From Sphingobium sp. HWE2-09 (GTDB lineage Bacteria; Pseudomonadota; Alphaproteobacteria; Sphingomonadales; Sphingomonadaceae), in NCBI RefSeq assembly GCF_035989265.1, contig NZ_JAYKZX010000003.1:310001-374000 (forward strand): DNA of 64,000 nt, in the 5' to 3' direction. Numbering within the stretch: position 1 is the stretch's first letter; the number at the start of each line of letters is the position of its first letter. The position numbers and the translations under genes are program-made. Positions 9,673 through 18,374 of this stretch are shown here, one piece after another. The notes under the pieces were generated by a model. It had not been told where the DNA came from, did not search any database, and saw nothing but the letters and a program-made list of their open reading frames with translations.

Positions 9673-10625
9673 GGCCGTCCTTCCTGCATCAGTTCCGCGG
9701 CACCCAGGACCGTGCCGACCAGCAGATGCGCGGCCAGGATCAGTGTCGCCATCAGCGCCATGGCTGAAACGATTTCATTGTCCGTCCCGATGAAGAAGGC
9801 CGCCATGCCAGCGAACACGACGTCCTTGTTGGGCAGCAAGGGCAGGCGCGACACCAGTTGGCGCAGAGTGCCCAGCAATATCCACCAGCTCAGCGCCACG
9901 GAGGGAAGCAGCATGTGCCACATCGCCGCCGCCAGCAGGGTGGTGGCGACGATCCGTAACAACTGAATGGCCGTCACCCGCCACAATTCATCACGGGGCA
10001 AGGTGAAGAGGCGATTGCGCAGCAGCATCACGGCCAGCGATGATGCCAGCATGAACAGGATGGAGCCGATGATGTCCCATCGCCCCGCACCGGTATCGAC
10101 CGCGATAAAGAGGGGAATGACAGCCGTCACCATGACGAGTGTGACGATGTTGCCGACCAGTGCCGACAGGATGGTGACATCCTTGATCGCACCGAAGGGC
10201 GCGGCGGTGATCTGCGTATTGCGGCGCGCCCAGGCGTAGAAATAGACCTCGCCCAGATAGCCCAGCAGAATTTCGTTGCTGACCAGCTTGCGCAGCAGCG
10301 CGCCAAAACCCTCCAGCGGAATGTTCCACAGGCGACGGAAGATAATCCATTCCGAAAGCGGACCTGCCGTATAATAGAAGAGGAACGCGACCCAGAAGAG
10401 GATGTTCGTCGGCAGCAGTGACCAGAGCGTGACTCGGTCCAGCCCCCTGAACTGTTCGAGAGCCACGGCAAGGATCAGAAGGGATACAAGCGGTCCGATC
10501 CAGCGGGTCCAGTTGCGGCCCGATCGGATCAGCGGTTCAGGATCTATGAGCGATCCAGGGTGACGCCCGCTATGGGCATCAAGAGACGTCGGAAGGGTGG
10601 CGCCCGAAGCGGTCAAGCCGGTCAT
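9669..10625 (-). CDS. Polytopic membrane protein of glycan cluster
   Basis: 318 residues with roughly seven or eight membrane helices (for example LVSLLILAVALEQF, ILFWVAFLFYYTAGPL and IGSILFMLASSLAVMLL). The layout resembles the YbhN/lysylphosphatidylglycerol-synthase transmembrane family, which often sits beside glycosyltransferases, but no diagnostic motif was recognised, so the family is tentative. A start at 10664 is possible; 10625 gives a better N-terminus (MTGLTASGATLP). Its stop overlaps the DUF2141 start by four bases. A role in moving or anchoring a lipid-linked glycan is inferred from neighbours only. Confidence 0.65.
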   Translation of the reverse strand: MTGLTASGATLPTSLDAHSGRHPGSLIDPEPLIRSGRNWTRWIGPLVSLLILAVALEQFRGLDRVTLWSLLPTNILFWVAFLFYYTAGPLSEWIIFRRLWNIPLEGFGALLRKLVSNEILLGYLGEVYFYAWARRNTQITAAPFGAIKDVTILSALVGNIVTLVMVTAVIPLFIAVDTGAGRWDIIGSILFMLASSLAVMLLRNRLFTLPRDELWRVTAIQLLRIVATTLLAAAMWHMLLPSVALSWWILLGTLRQLVSRLPLLPNKDVVFAGMAAFFIGTDNEIVSAMALMATLILAAHLLVGTVLGAAELMQEGRP

Positions 10626-10679
10626 ATGCTGCTCTTTATTGTTGGCTCGCCCGCACGACGGCACCCATTCGGCAATACC

Positions 10680-11828
10680 TCAGTCGGTCAGGGAAATATT
10701 TTCGCTGCGATGGCGTTTGTGCAAAAGAGCGGCGAAGACGAAGAGATAGTCGCCCGCGGCCTCCTCGATCGTGAAACGTTTGGCTTGGGCCAGGCTGGCC
10801 GTGGCATCCTGTTGCAAAGTCGCTGCATTGCAGATCGCCTGGCCCAGCGCGACGACGTCGCCGGTGGGAACGATCGTCCCCAGAAGGCCGTCCATAAGCA
10901 GAGCAGCGATGCTGCGGCTGGATCGGGTGGTAATGATGGGCAGGCCTGCGGCCATGGCTTCGAGCAGCACGGCCGGGACGCCTTCATAATCGGACGACAG
11001 CAGGAATATGTCGAAATGGCCAAGCATACTGGCTGGATCGGCGACATGGCCACCCAGCTTTGCACGCCCCGCCAGACCCAACCGGTCGATCAGGCGCGCC
11101 AGCTTTGCCCGTTCCGGACCGTCGCCATAGATGACGAGCGTATCGGCGGCACCGGCCCCTGCGGCAAAGGCGCGTAGCATCAGGGCGAAATTCTTTTGCG
11201 CCACCAGCCGTCCCACCGCGATGAAGCGGACGCCGGTATCCCCACCTGACCTGGGACGGTCCATCATGCGAAGCTGGTCGATCTGGCTGCGGGAAAGCGC
11301 CGGATCAGGAACGATCGCAATCCGATCGGACGTGATACGCATCGCGGCGCCGATCTCTTCTGCCATGGGCTGCTCCATGCCGATGAAGCGGTCGATGAGG
11401 CGTCCTTGTATCCATAGCCAGCCGCGATACAGCAGGCGGACCGGCGGCATCATGTCGCGCCGGTCCAGATCATTACTGACCTTTGCCACGATCGGCGGAC
11501 AGCGCCTGCCCATGACGAGCTTCAGCGCGACGGCGACGACAGCATAGCTGTTGCCGGCGCAGAACAGGAGGTCGGGTGCGGTACGCCGGACGAAACCAGG
11601 CAAGGTGACGATCATCCACAGGGTTTCGCACCAGCCGGTCGAGAAGCCCGGTTGGGGCGGCTCGTAATAGGCGAGATCGTTGGCGAGTTCGGTCCGCATC
11701 GCGCCTGCGGACCGGCCCATGAAGAGCGGGGCGTCGACGCCCTCTTCCCGCCATTGCCGCACCAGCCGCAACGCGACCCGCTCGACCCCGCCCGGTTCAA
11801 AGCTGTGCAGGAAGGTCAGGATACGCAT
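10680..11828 (-). CDS. GT4 glycosyltransferase
   Basis: 382 residues, cytoplasmic or peripheral membrane GT-B enzyme. It starts MRILTFLHSFEPGGVERVAL, the classic GGxE acceptor-binding start of family GT4. The C-terminal Rossmann half has RFIAVGRLVAQKNF and LVIYGDGPER, and the nucleotide-sugar site appears as SSDYEGVPAVLLEAMAAG (the EG-x6-E motif). It therefore transfers a sugar from a nucleotide donor with retention; donor and acceptor are unknown. The start at 11828 was chosen because upstream codons overlap the deacetylase gene and are not family-like. Its first codons overlap the end of the deacetylase gene by 32 bases. Confidence 0.88.
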   Translation of the reverse strand: MRILTFLHSFEPGGVERVALRLVRQWREEGVDAPLFMGRSAGAMRTELANDLAYYEPPQPGFSTGWCETLWMIVTLPGFVRRTAPDLLFCAGNSYAVVAVALKLVMGRRCPPIVAKVSNDLDRRDMMPPVRLLYRGWLWIQGRLIDRFIGMEQPMAEEIGAAMRITSDRIAIVPDPALSRSQIDQLRMMDRPRSGGDTGVRFIAVGRLVAQKNFALMLRAFAAGAGAADTLVIYGDGPERAKLARLIDRLGLAGRAKLGGHVADPASMLGHFDIFLLSSDYEGVPAVLLEAMAAGLPIITTRSSRSIAALLMDGLLGTIVPTGDVVALGQAICNAATLQQDATASLAQAKRFTIEEAAGDYLFVFAALLHKRHRSENISLTD

Positions 11829-12576
11829 GGGCGACAGACGGATAGTTGAGAAGGTCTTCGTACCGCATGGGAGTTCGCACGGCGCATAATCGGCGCAGAA
11901 CGTTATCGATGCTGACAAGCAGCGCAGGCAAATGGACGTCGCCCGGGTGAACCGCTACGCGCACGACCGGAGCGAAACGGAGCGCATGGGGCAACAGCCT
12001 AGCTACAAGCAGGGACGAGGCTATGCGCGCCCTGCTGCGGCTGGCCCAGGTGATGACCGGCCCACGCGCGACGATCCTGCCCGAATGCGGACTCCATATC
12101 TTGAAATGATCTTCGGCCAAGGCCAGACCGGACTCCGCAAGCGCCGCTTTCGCGCCATCCCCGTACAGCCAGGCCGGAGCGATGAAGCCTGCGACCGGAC
12201 GCCCGGTGATGGTTTCGATCAACGTCTTGCCAGCATATATGCGGGCGGCGGCCGCTGCCTTGTCCAGGCCCAGAAATTCACCCTCTCCCGCCGTCATATG
12301 CCGAGCCTTCAGCGCGGCGATGGCGCCGTTATGGGTCGAAAAATCCTTATGAAACCAGCCATGGACGAACATGCTGATACCCAGGTCCGACCAGCCGCGC
12401 AGCCGGGCTGCAAACGCCGATCCGGTCACAAGCAGGTTTTTGCCCCAATGGTTCGGCACGACCAGCATGGCGATATGCTGCGGCGTGACGTGCCGTGTCA
12501 GCCGATCGAGCAGGCCGTCGATCTCCCCCTCGAACCCGGGACCGACATCGTGAATGGCGACGAGCAAGCTGCGCAT
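11797..12576 (-). CDS. DUF2334 polysaccharide deacetylase-like protein
   Basis: 259 residues of the NodB-like superfamily in its DUF2334 branch. The first motif is SLLVAIHDVGP, with the catalytic and metal-binding Asp, and the second is SMFVHGWFHKD, with the HG-x-x-H metal ligands. Later GFIAPAWLYGD matches the R/P-x-W motif region. No signal peptide is visible, so it may act on a cytoplasmic glycan or glycolipid precursor by removing N-acetyl groups. It is the first gene of the five-gene minus-strand set; the start MRSLLVAIHD is preferred to one eight codons upstream. Confidence 0.82.
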   Translation of the reverse strand: MRSLLVAIHDVGPGFEGEIDGLLDRLTRHVTPQHIAMLVVPNHWGKNLLVTGSAFAARLRGWSDLGISMFVHGWFHKDFSTHNGAIAALKARHMTAGEGEFLGLDKAAAAARIYAGKTLIETITGRPVAGFIAPAWLYGDGAKAALAESGLALAEDHFKIWSPHSGRIVARGPVITWASRSRARIASSLLVARLLPHALRFAPVVRVAVHPGDVHLPALLVSIDNVLRRLCAVRTPMRYEDLLNYPSVAHAYPDLPAQL

Positions 12577-12849
12577 CTCAAAGGCCGACGTGCAGGGCAA
12601 AGGACAGGCGTGCGGTCGTTACGCCGTGCCTTCCCGTGTCGCCCAGGTCATGGTCGCATGGATTCCTGCGCATCGACGATAGCAAAAGCCGCCAGCTTGA
12701 CGAACCGGGGCCATCGCGGCTGCCCGTAGCGAATGACAGTTCCGACATCCCGTATCTCTTCGCCCGTAGCATTTTTTGTAATCTCCCAGCTGATTGCAGG
12801 ACGACATGCGGGGCCAGCACCGCAGTTGGGTTGAAAGAGAAAACGTGAT
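12577..12849. other. Intergenic, upstream region of glycan cluster
   Basis: About 270 bp upstream of the deacetylase gene, presumably carrying the promoter of the minus-strand cluster. No convincing -35/-10 pair or coding frame was identified. Confidence 0.4.
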
Positions 12850-13020
12850 CAAACATGGTTGCGCCATGACGCGTGGCTTGCCCTGGTCGGCCGCATGGTT
12901 GCGCACTGGCGCAAGTTACGCGCGCAGGGCCGCAATCCGCATATCTTGGTGTTGCAGGAAGCCTTTATCCCGATGGCCCAAAGCATTAGCGCATCAGTCG
13001 GCTATTCCCATGTAGAGCGA
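12850..13020 (+). pseudogene. Endonuclease/exonuclease/phosphatase-family remnant
   Basis: In one frame the segment VAHWRKLRAQGRNPHILVLQ continues EAFIPMAQSISASVGYSHV. This is the first metal-binding motif (LQEAF, with the catalytic Glu) of the EEP superfamily as found in secreted sphingomonad members. The segment that normally precedes it, (E)GLPW, appears as TRGLPWSAAW in a different frame just upstream, so there is at least one frameshift. Everything after GY is missing. It is a decayed N-terminal fragment, probably left by deletion next to the TonB receptor gene. Confidence 0.6.
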
Positions 13021-13216
13021 GCGTCTTCAGCAAACATGAATCAATGACGCACGGCCTACCTGCTAGATGTAGGGGGGCGAGAGAGCGGCATCCTTCGTGC
13101 ATGGCGAAGGGTTGGGCTGACATGTCGGCAGCAGGTTGGAGATAGAGCTTATCGTTGCTGCGCGCCGTATCGCTCATACCGCGTCGTTTCGTCTGTCGCG
13201 CCCGGCACCCGCATGG
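13021..13216. other. Intergenic, no gene seen
   Basis: Spacer between the EEP remnant and the stop of the TonB receptor. No coding frame or clear terminator hairpin was recognised. Confidence 0.4.
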
Positions 13217-15601
13217 TCACCAATGGCGCGCGAGCGAAACAGTCAGCGCCCGTGGTCTGAGTGGCGTGAACTGGGGGGCGTTTCGGATGGAGAAGGGGTT
13301 TCCGAAGGCGAAACTGTCTCCCTTTACGTCCAACATATTGTCGATCCGCACGCCGACAGTCCAGCCTGACCGCGACATGTCCGCAAAGGCGGTGACGGTG
13401 GCATAGCCGCCCATCTCCCGATCGAGATCACTGTCGAAGCTCAGGCGCGCCTTGCCGACATAATTGGCCTGGATGACGGCTTGGCCATCCCATTCATTCA
13501 AGTTCAGATGTTGGATCACGGCAAACCGGCTACTAACGTTTGGCGTCACCGGAAGGCGGGTGTCATCCAGTTTCAGGCCATCGGCCGCGCGCGTCAGGCG
13601 CGCATTCTGAATAGTGCCGCCCGCCGATACTTTAAGGCCGCTGAAAAGCGTCCAGTCTATGGCACCCTCCACGCCGATGATATCGCCGCGCCCCGCATTG
13701 CGGGTAGCAACCAGCCCGTTGGGCAGCAGATAGTCCGACTGAATATCACTCCATCGGGTGAAATAGCCGCTGGCGGAGAGCGAGAGCTGGCCGTTTGCGG
13801 CAGTTCGTCGGAATCCCAGATCGACTGTATCCAGTTCATCGGCATGGAACCTGCCGCCGTCGCCCTCACCCGTCGGTGCAAGGCCGCCCGGCCGCATCGC
13901 GCGGGCATAGCGCAGATATACAATGCCCTTTCCCTCAAGCGGTAACGACAGGGCAAAGCTGGGGGACAATATGGTCTTGCTGATATGTTGCGATTGTATG
14001 TCGGCGATTTCCGTCCGTTCATCTTCTGCGATCGAACGAAACAGCCGGGCACCCACTGTCGCCTCCAGGCCCGAAAGGATGGAAATCCTGTTTTCGCCGA
14101 ACAGGGCATATTCGCTCGTTACCCGATCGAGCGCCTGTACCGCTGCCGGGGCCGCCATGTCGGTCTGCGCCAATAGCCTGGAACTGACCCCGGTGGTGGC
14201 GCGCAGATAGGACAGGCCGACCAGCCAGTGATCGTCGCCCGAAGGCGTAAGCCGCAATTCCTGATTGAACAGCGTGTAGGCGCGCTGCTCAGTGAACAGA
14301 ATGTTCCCGGGAATGCCAAACCGCGCAGCAGCGGCCGTGGCATCCAGCGCATAGGTGAAGTGATGATCGACATAGCTGGTCGCCGACAACAACTTCACGC
14401 TTCCCAAGTCGCTTTCGATCCGGGCATGGGCTAGTTTGAAGTCGTTGTCGCTGGGTTCGGCGAACAGGGTCGATCGGCGGAGCGTGTTACGGCCCGCCAG
14501 CACATATTGGCTGTCGCGCACATTGAGATCCTGGAGCGCGACGCCGATATCCGCCGTCCACCGATCCGATGGACGCCAGCGCACGGCCAGACGCCAGCCA
14601 GCGGTTTTCACCACGTTACTATCTTTTCGGCCCCGCCCACTGTCGATCCACCCCGCGTCGAGAAAGCGATAGGCGACCGCGCGCATCGCCAGCCTGTCCT
14701 GCACGATCGGCATGTTGACGATCGCTTCGCCCCCGGTGCCCGTCCCACCATGGGCGACGGCCTGGCCGGACAGGCGAATGGCGCCCCTGATCTTGTCCAA
14801 CTCGGGCTGGCGCGTGACGATGTGATAGATGCCGCCCAGCGCACCGGATCCATAGAGCGGACCCTGCGGCCCTTTGAGGATTTCGACCCGGTCCATATCG
14901 ATCAGCCGCAGGTCGGGGTCGGGCGCGTCGAAGGTCACGCGCGCGTCATCGACCTGTACCGCGACCGTCGATTGGCTCTGGCCGTTGAACGGACTATCGG
15001 CCACGCCGCGAATGAACTGGCGATTGCGGCCCGGACCCAGATTGGTCATCGAAAGCCCTTCCGTACGCAGGCTGATGTCCTGGCTGGTCGGCGTCCTGGA
15101 CCCGGATGTCAGATCATCCAGCGACAGCACGGAGACGGACAGCGGGACGGTGGCGAGGGATTGGGCGCGCTTTTGCGCGGTCACGACGATGTCGGGTGCG
15201 GGAAGACCAGGATGCGGGGCGACGGGGACGGGGCGCGGTGACGGCGCTGGCCGGGCGATGGCTTCGTGTTCGAGGCGATAGAGCGCCGGGTTCAGCCGGA
15301 CGGCGCGATATCCGCTACCTTTGAGCATTCGGCGTAGCGCGGCATCCACGGACATGGTGCCCTTTACGGGCGCGCTGGTCACATGCGGCATGTCGCCCGG
15401 CAGGCCGATGGAAACACCTGCGATTGCCGACAAGTGGGATAGATTGGCGCTTAACGGCCCGGATGGGACATCGATGCGATATGTGGCCTCTTTCGCTTCC
15501 GCAGGCGCCGATCCAAAGCCTGTATCAGCGAGCAGCAGTACCAGAGCGCAGGTGAAAACCGCGGCCTTTGCGTTGCACTTCGATAGCCAGAACGGAAGCA
15601 A
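13217..15601 (-). CDS. FecA-type TonB-dependent receptor with STN domain
   Basis: About 794 residues, outer-membrane active transporter. A signal peptide (KAAVFTCALVLLLADTGFG) ends near APAEA. An STN signalling domain follows (YRIDVPSGPLSANLSHLSAI), then a TonB box (DIVVTAQKR), a plug with VEILKGPQGPLYGSGALGG, and a 22-strand barrel ending in LARHW. The STN domain lets the loaded receptor signal to the FecR encoded just upstream. No ATG exists near the signal peptide; TTG at 15601 or 15610 is the likely start, overlapping the fecR 3' end by 77-86 bases. The ligand is unknown; a siderophore or other large chelate is typical. Confidence 0.85.
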   Translation of the reverse strand: MLPFWLSKCNAKAAVFTCALVLLLADTGFGSAPAEAKEATYRIDVPSGPLSANLSHLSAIAGVSIGLPGDMPHVTSAPVKGTMSVDAALRRMLKGSGYRAVRLNPALYRLEHEAIARPAPSPRPVPVAPHPGLPAPDIVVTAQKRAQSLATVPLSVSVLSLDDLTSGSRTPTSQDISLRTEGLSMTNLGPGRNRQFIRGVADSPFNGQSQSTVAVQVDDARVTFDAPDPDLRLIDMDRVEILKGPQGPLYGSGALGGIYHIVTRQPELDKIRGAIRLSGQAVAHGGTGTGGEAIVNMPIVQDRLAMRAVAYRFLDAGWIDSGRGRKDSNVVKTAGWRLAVRWRPSDRWTADIGVALQDLNVRDSQYVLAGRNTLRRSTLFAEPSDNDFKLAHARIESDLGSVKLLSATSYVDHHFTYALDATAAAARFGIPGNILFTEQRAYTLFNQELRLTPSGDDHWLVGLSYLRATTGVSSRLLAQTDMAAPAAVQALDRVTSEYALFGENRISILSGLEATVGARLFRSIAEDERTEIADIQSQHISKTILSPSFALSLPLEGKGIVYLRYARAMRPGGLAPTGEGDGGRFHADELDTVDLGFRRTAANGQLSLSASGYFTRWSDIQSDYLLPNGLVATRNAGRGDIIGVEGAIDWTLFSGLKVSAGGTIQNARLTRAADGLKLDDTRLPVTPNVSSRFAVIQHLNLNEWDGQAVIQANYVGKARLSFDSDLDREMGGYATVTAFADMSRSGWTVGVRIDNMLDVKGDSFAFGNPFSIRNAPQFTPLRPRALTVSLARHW

Positions 15602-16487
15602 GATCGGCAAGCAGGTTCGATCCGTCACCAATGACCAATGTGCCCGAAAAATGGCGCTTCTCCAGCGAAGGGTCGATCGATACCGGCCTGCCGGTATAGC
15701 GAACGATATCGCCGACCACCATCGCAATTGGCGTGTCGGTATAGGATAGCCGACCCGCGCGCCAGCTGCCGACGTCAGTGGATGGCGCGGGCGACAGCGT
15801 CACCGACGTGGCGTCTCCCGTCAATTGCTGGCCCGCCGCAACGGGGACCGGCTGGTCCATAGTGGCAGACGCCACGGTCACGCGCCCATCCGCTACGCCC
15901 ACGCGCAGCGCGGTGCCTAGCCGGTTGACCGTGAATCGGGTACCGATATCGACGATGCGATAGTCGCCCGCCGCCACCGACAGTTGTCGCGCCGGATCAT
16001 GCCTTATATCGAAATAGGCTTCCCCTTTCGCCAGTTCGATCTGGCGTGCGTTCTTGCCGCGTATCACAATCTGGCTGGCGGGCGAGAGGGTGACGCTGAT
16101 GCCGTCGCCAAGTGCGATGGTGCGGCTCTTGCCGCCGTCCGCGCTGTAGCGCTCGACCGATTGCGCCGTCTGGATCATCGGCACTGCCACTATCAGCGCT
16201 ACGGCAGCAGCCAACCCTCCACCCAGATACAGGAAACGGCGCGAAGACTGCTCGGGTGACGCGGCGTCCATGGGCGTCTTCGCCTCCAGGACATCAGCAA
16301 TCTCGACCCGGTGATCCTCGACCATAGCCGAAAGCAGCGCCACCGTATCGAACGCCTCGCGATGCCGCGGGTCCGCTTCCAGCCAGGCCATATAGCCATC
16401 CCAGTCCGCATCATCGCTTTCCAGCGCCGTCTGCCAAGCCAGAGCCTGCTCCAGCATCGCCTCATCCATGTCCGACCGCGCCGTCAT
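15525..16487 (-). CDS. FecR-family anti-sigma/sigma regulator
   Basis: 320 residues. The N-terminal cytoplasmic DUF4880-type segment (LEQALAWQTALESDDADWDG and AWLEADPRHREAFD) binds the sigma factor. A single membrane segment at about 81-105 is preceded by SSRRFLYLGGG, a twin-arginine-like signature. The periplasmic FecR domain contains RTIALGDGISVTLSPAS and GEAYFDIRHD, and a C-terminal STN-like lobe (IVRYTGRPVSIDP) touches the receptor. It holds the neighbouring ECF sigma factor inactive until the receptor is loaded. It lies between the sigma gene (gap 56 bp) and the receptor gene (overlapping). Confidence 0.9.
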   Translation of the reverse strand: MTARSDMDEAMLEQALAWQTALESDDADWDGYMAWLEADPRHREAFDTVALLSAMVEDHRVEIADVLEAKTPMDAASPEQSSRRFLYLGGGLAAAVALIVAVPMIQTAQSVERYSADGGKSRTIALGDGISVTLSPASQIVIRGKNARQIELAKGEAYFDIRHDPARQLSVAAGDYRIVDIGTRFTVNRLGTALRVGVADGRVTVASATMDQPVPVAAGQQLTGDATSVTLSPAPSTDVGSWRAGRLSYTDTPIAMVVGDIVRYTGRPVSIDPSLEKRHFSGTLVIGDGSNLLADLASVLAIEVQRKGRGFHLRSGTAAR

Positions 16488-16543
16488 GGCGAGAGCCTTT
16501 CCAATATCCCTATAATTCCTAGACGTCGCAAAATTGTCATACC

Positions 16544-17071
16544 TCAGTCCATCAACGCGCGGCGCAGATATTTCATTGCCACGGCCATATGTTTTTCAAC
16601 GCCACTCCTGCTGATGCCGAGCCGGGCGGCGACCTCGCCATGGCTTAGCCCTTGCAGCTTATGCAGTTCGAACGCACGGCGCGCGCCTTCTGGCAGGGTC
16701 GCCACAGCGGACACCAGTGCGGCGACCTCCTCTCGGTCGAGCATCGCCTCCTCGGCCGTTAGCCGCTGGTCCGCAGGTTCGATCCCGACCGATGCAAAGC
16801 CGGTTTCCTGATCGGACCATCGGCGTTCGCGGGCCATACGGCGTTGGCGTTCGCGCAGACGGTCGACGATCAGATTTTGCGCCATACGGAACAGATAGGC
16901 GCGGCCGTTGGCAACTGGCCCTGATGGCTGGGTCTGCGCTCTGACCCATAGTTCCTGAAGCAGGTCTTCTGCTTCAGCCCGGTCGCCCGCCCGCGCGATC
17001 AGAAACCGCAGCAGTTCGGTGTGATGGACACCGTAGGCCGATTGAAGGTCGTTCTCATGATCCGCACCCAT
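16544..17071 (-). CDS. FecI-type ECF sigma factor
   Basis: 175 residues. Region 2 (LLRFLIARAGDRAEAEDLLQ, then AYLFRMAQNLIVDRLRER) binds core polymerase and the -10 element. Region 4 (LPEGARRAFELHKLQGLSHG, then EVAARLGISRSGVEKHMAVA) is a helix-turn-helix for the -35 element and is the FecI-subtype signature (SGVEKHM). It should direct transcription of the receptor gene when FecR signals. The start MGADHENDLQ was chosen because upstream codons are not family-like. It heads the sigma-fecR-receptor unit. Confidence 0.92.
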   Translation of the reverse strand: MGADHENDLQSAYGVHHTELLRFLIARAGDRAEAEDLLQELWVRAQTQPSGPVANGRAYLFRMAQNLIVDRLRERQRRMARERRWSDQETGFASVGIEPADQRLTAEEAMLDREEVAALVSAVATLPEGARRAFELHKLQGLSHGEVAARLGISRSGVEKHMAVAMKYLRRALMD

Positions 17072-17140
17072 TGGACCTGTGTGTCGAATATCCGCCCGCG
17101 CCGAAAGGAAAATCTTGCTGCCTGGCACCCGCACAATGTC

Positions 17141-17680
17141 CTAGAAGCGCATCGCCAAATCGATCCCTGCGCTCCGTCTTTCCGCCCAGGGCGTGATCCT
17201 GACCCCCTCGTCGCGGCGGGATGTCAGCAGGAACCCGGCCGCTTCGCCGATCACCGCGCCAGCCGCGACGTCATGCCAATGATGTTTGCGCCCTTGCACG
17301 CGAGCTGCACCTACGAAGGCGGCCACCAATTGTGCTGGAACGCCCACTTCCCACCCATAGCGATTCTGGAGTGACGCGGCAGCGGCGAAAGCGGTTGCCG
17401 TATGTCCCGACGGAAAGCTCTGCCGATCGCTTTGGTCGGGGCGCATTTCCGGAAAAGCCTGCTTCAGGCCTTCTGACACCAGGAAGGCGGCGCCCACGCT
17501 TTCGCCAGCCTGCAATGCGCCGTTCCAATCGTCCTTGAGCACGGGCAGCCCAAGCGCACTCGCAACGACAATGGTCCTTGCGATGCTGCTGGCCTGGGAC
17601 CAGCCATGAGGCGAGGCCAAAGCCTGAACCGGGCAAAGAAAGAGGGCGGCACCACATAGTGCGCGCAAGGCTAGCTTCAT
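17141..17680 (-). CDS. PAP2-family acid phosphatase
   Basis: 179 residues. A clear signal peptide (MKLALRALCGAALFLCPVQA, cut after ALA) makes it periplasmic. All three parts of the PAP2/vanadium-haloperoxidase motif are seen: KQAFPEMRP (K-x6-RP), FPSGHTATAF (PSGH) and RVQGRKHHWHDV (R-x6-H-x-x-D-like, with the nucleophilic His). It has few hydrophobic helices beyond the signal, so it is more like a soluble class A phosphatase than a lipid phosphatase. It diverges from the hemolysin-family gene, sharing a 157-bp region. Substrate unknown. Confidence 0.85.
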   Translation of the reverse strand: MKLALRALCGAALFLCPVQALASPHGWSQASSIARTIVVASALGLPVLKDDWNGALQAGESVGAAFLVSEGLKQAFPEMRPDQSDRQSFPSGHTATAFAAAASLQNRYGWEVGVPAQLVAAFVGAARVQGRKHHWHDVAAGAVIGEAAGFLLTSRRDEGVRITPWAERRSAGIDLAMRF

Positions 17681-17837
17681 CGGAAAGCTCCCCTGGGCGG
17701 GATGGCCCATGGGCGCACGACGGCAGCGGCCGACAGCCACCGCAGTGCGACCATGACGTTTCGCGTGAAAAAATGTTGTGCGCCAACTGCGGTGGCCGGT
17801 CGATGCCGACGTCGTGGGGGCAATCAGGAGTTCATGC

Positions 17838-18374
17838 GTGGATCATCAGTCAGCCCTAACCATGATCGAGCGCCGCTATGCGGACGTCCATGGCGCTGTT
17901 CCCAATTTCGATTTCCCTTTCCTTGCCGCCCATGCTCGGGACGGCGTGATCGGCGCGGCGCTGGGCTTTCGGCGCGCCGGTGAAGGACGGCTGTTTCTTG
18001 AGGCCTATCTGGACGCGCCGGTCGAGGTGCATCTGAGCACGCTGCTTGGCCGACGGGTGGCACGTCACGACATAGTGGAAATTGGCAATATGGCGGCGGA
18101 AACGGCCTCCGCGATGGTCGCCTTATGGGCGCGCGCCGCGAATGATCTGGGCAATCAAGCCGAGATCGCAGTCGCTGTCCTCACATCCTCGCTTCGGACG
18201 ATGTTACGGCGCCTTGGCGTCACCCTGCATGAACTCGCGCCAGCGCAGCCGCATCGGCTGGGCGCGGCGGCGGCGCGGTGGGGGCGTTACTATACGCAAA
18301 ATCCGATCGTGTGCGCGGGCTTCATCGCCGAAGGGCAGGCGGGACTGGCGCGATGGGCGAAGCGACAGGCATGA
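17838..18374 (+). CDS. Thermostable-hemolysin-family (T_hemolysin) protein
   Basis: 178 residues. Segments RRYADVHGAVPNFDFPFLAA, GFRRAGEGRLFLEAYLD, VEIGNMAAE and LYTSSLRTMLRRLG-like (here AVLTSSLRTMLRRLGV) fit the T_hemolysin family, whose predicted fold resembles GNAT or autoinducer-synthase-like acyltransferases; haemolysis is the historical name and not necessarily the function. There is no signal peptide. GTG at 17838 is chosen because AGGAG lies seven bases upstream. Its stop overlaps the start of the ligase-oxygenase gene (ATGA), so it is probably the first enzyme of the same pathway, perhaps making or transferring an acyl group. The fold statement is from memory. Confidence 0.75.
   Translation: MDHQSALTMIERRYADVHGAVPNFDFPFLAAHARDGVIGAALGFRRAGEGRLFLEAYLDAPVEVHLSTLLGRRVARHDIVEIGNMAAETASAMVALWARAANDLGNQAEIAVAVLTSSLRTMLRRLGVTLHELAPAQPHRLGAAAARWGRYYTQNPIVCAGFIAEGQAGLARWAKRQA

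Noticed and set aside
17838..18374. Hemolysin/virulence factor from the family name
   Set aside because: No signal peptide or toxin feature; the context is biosynthetic.
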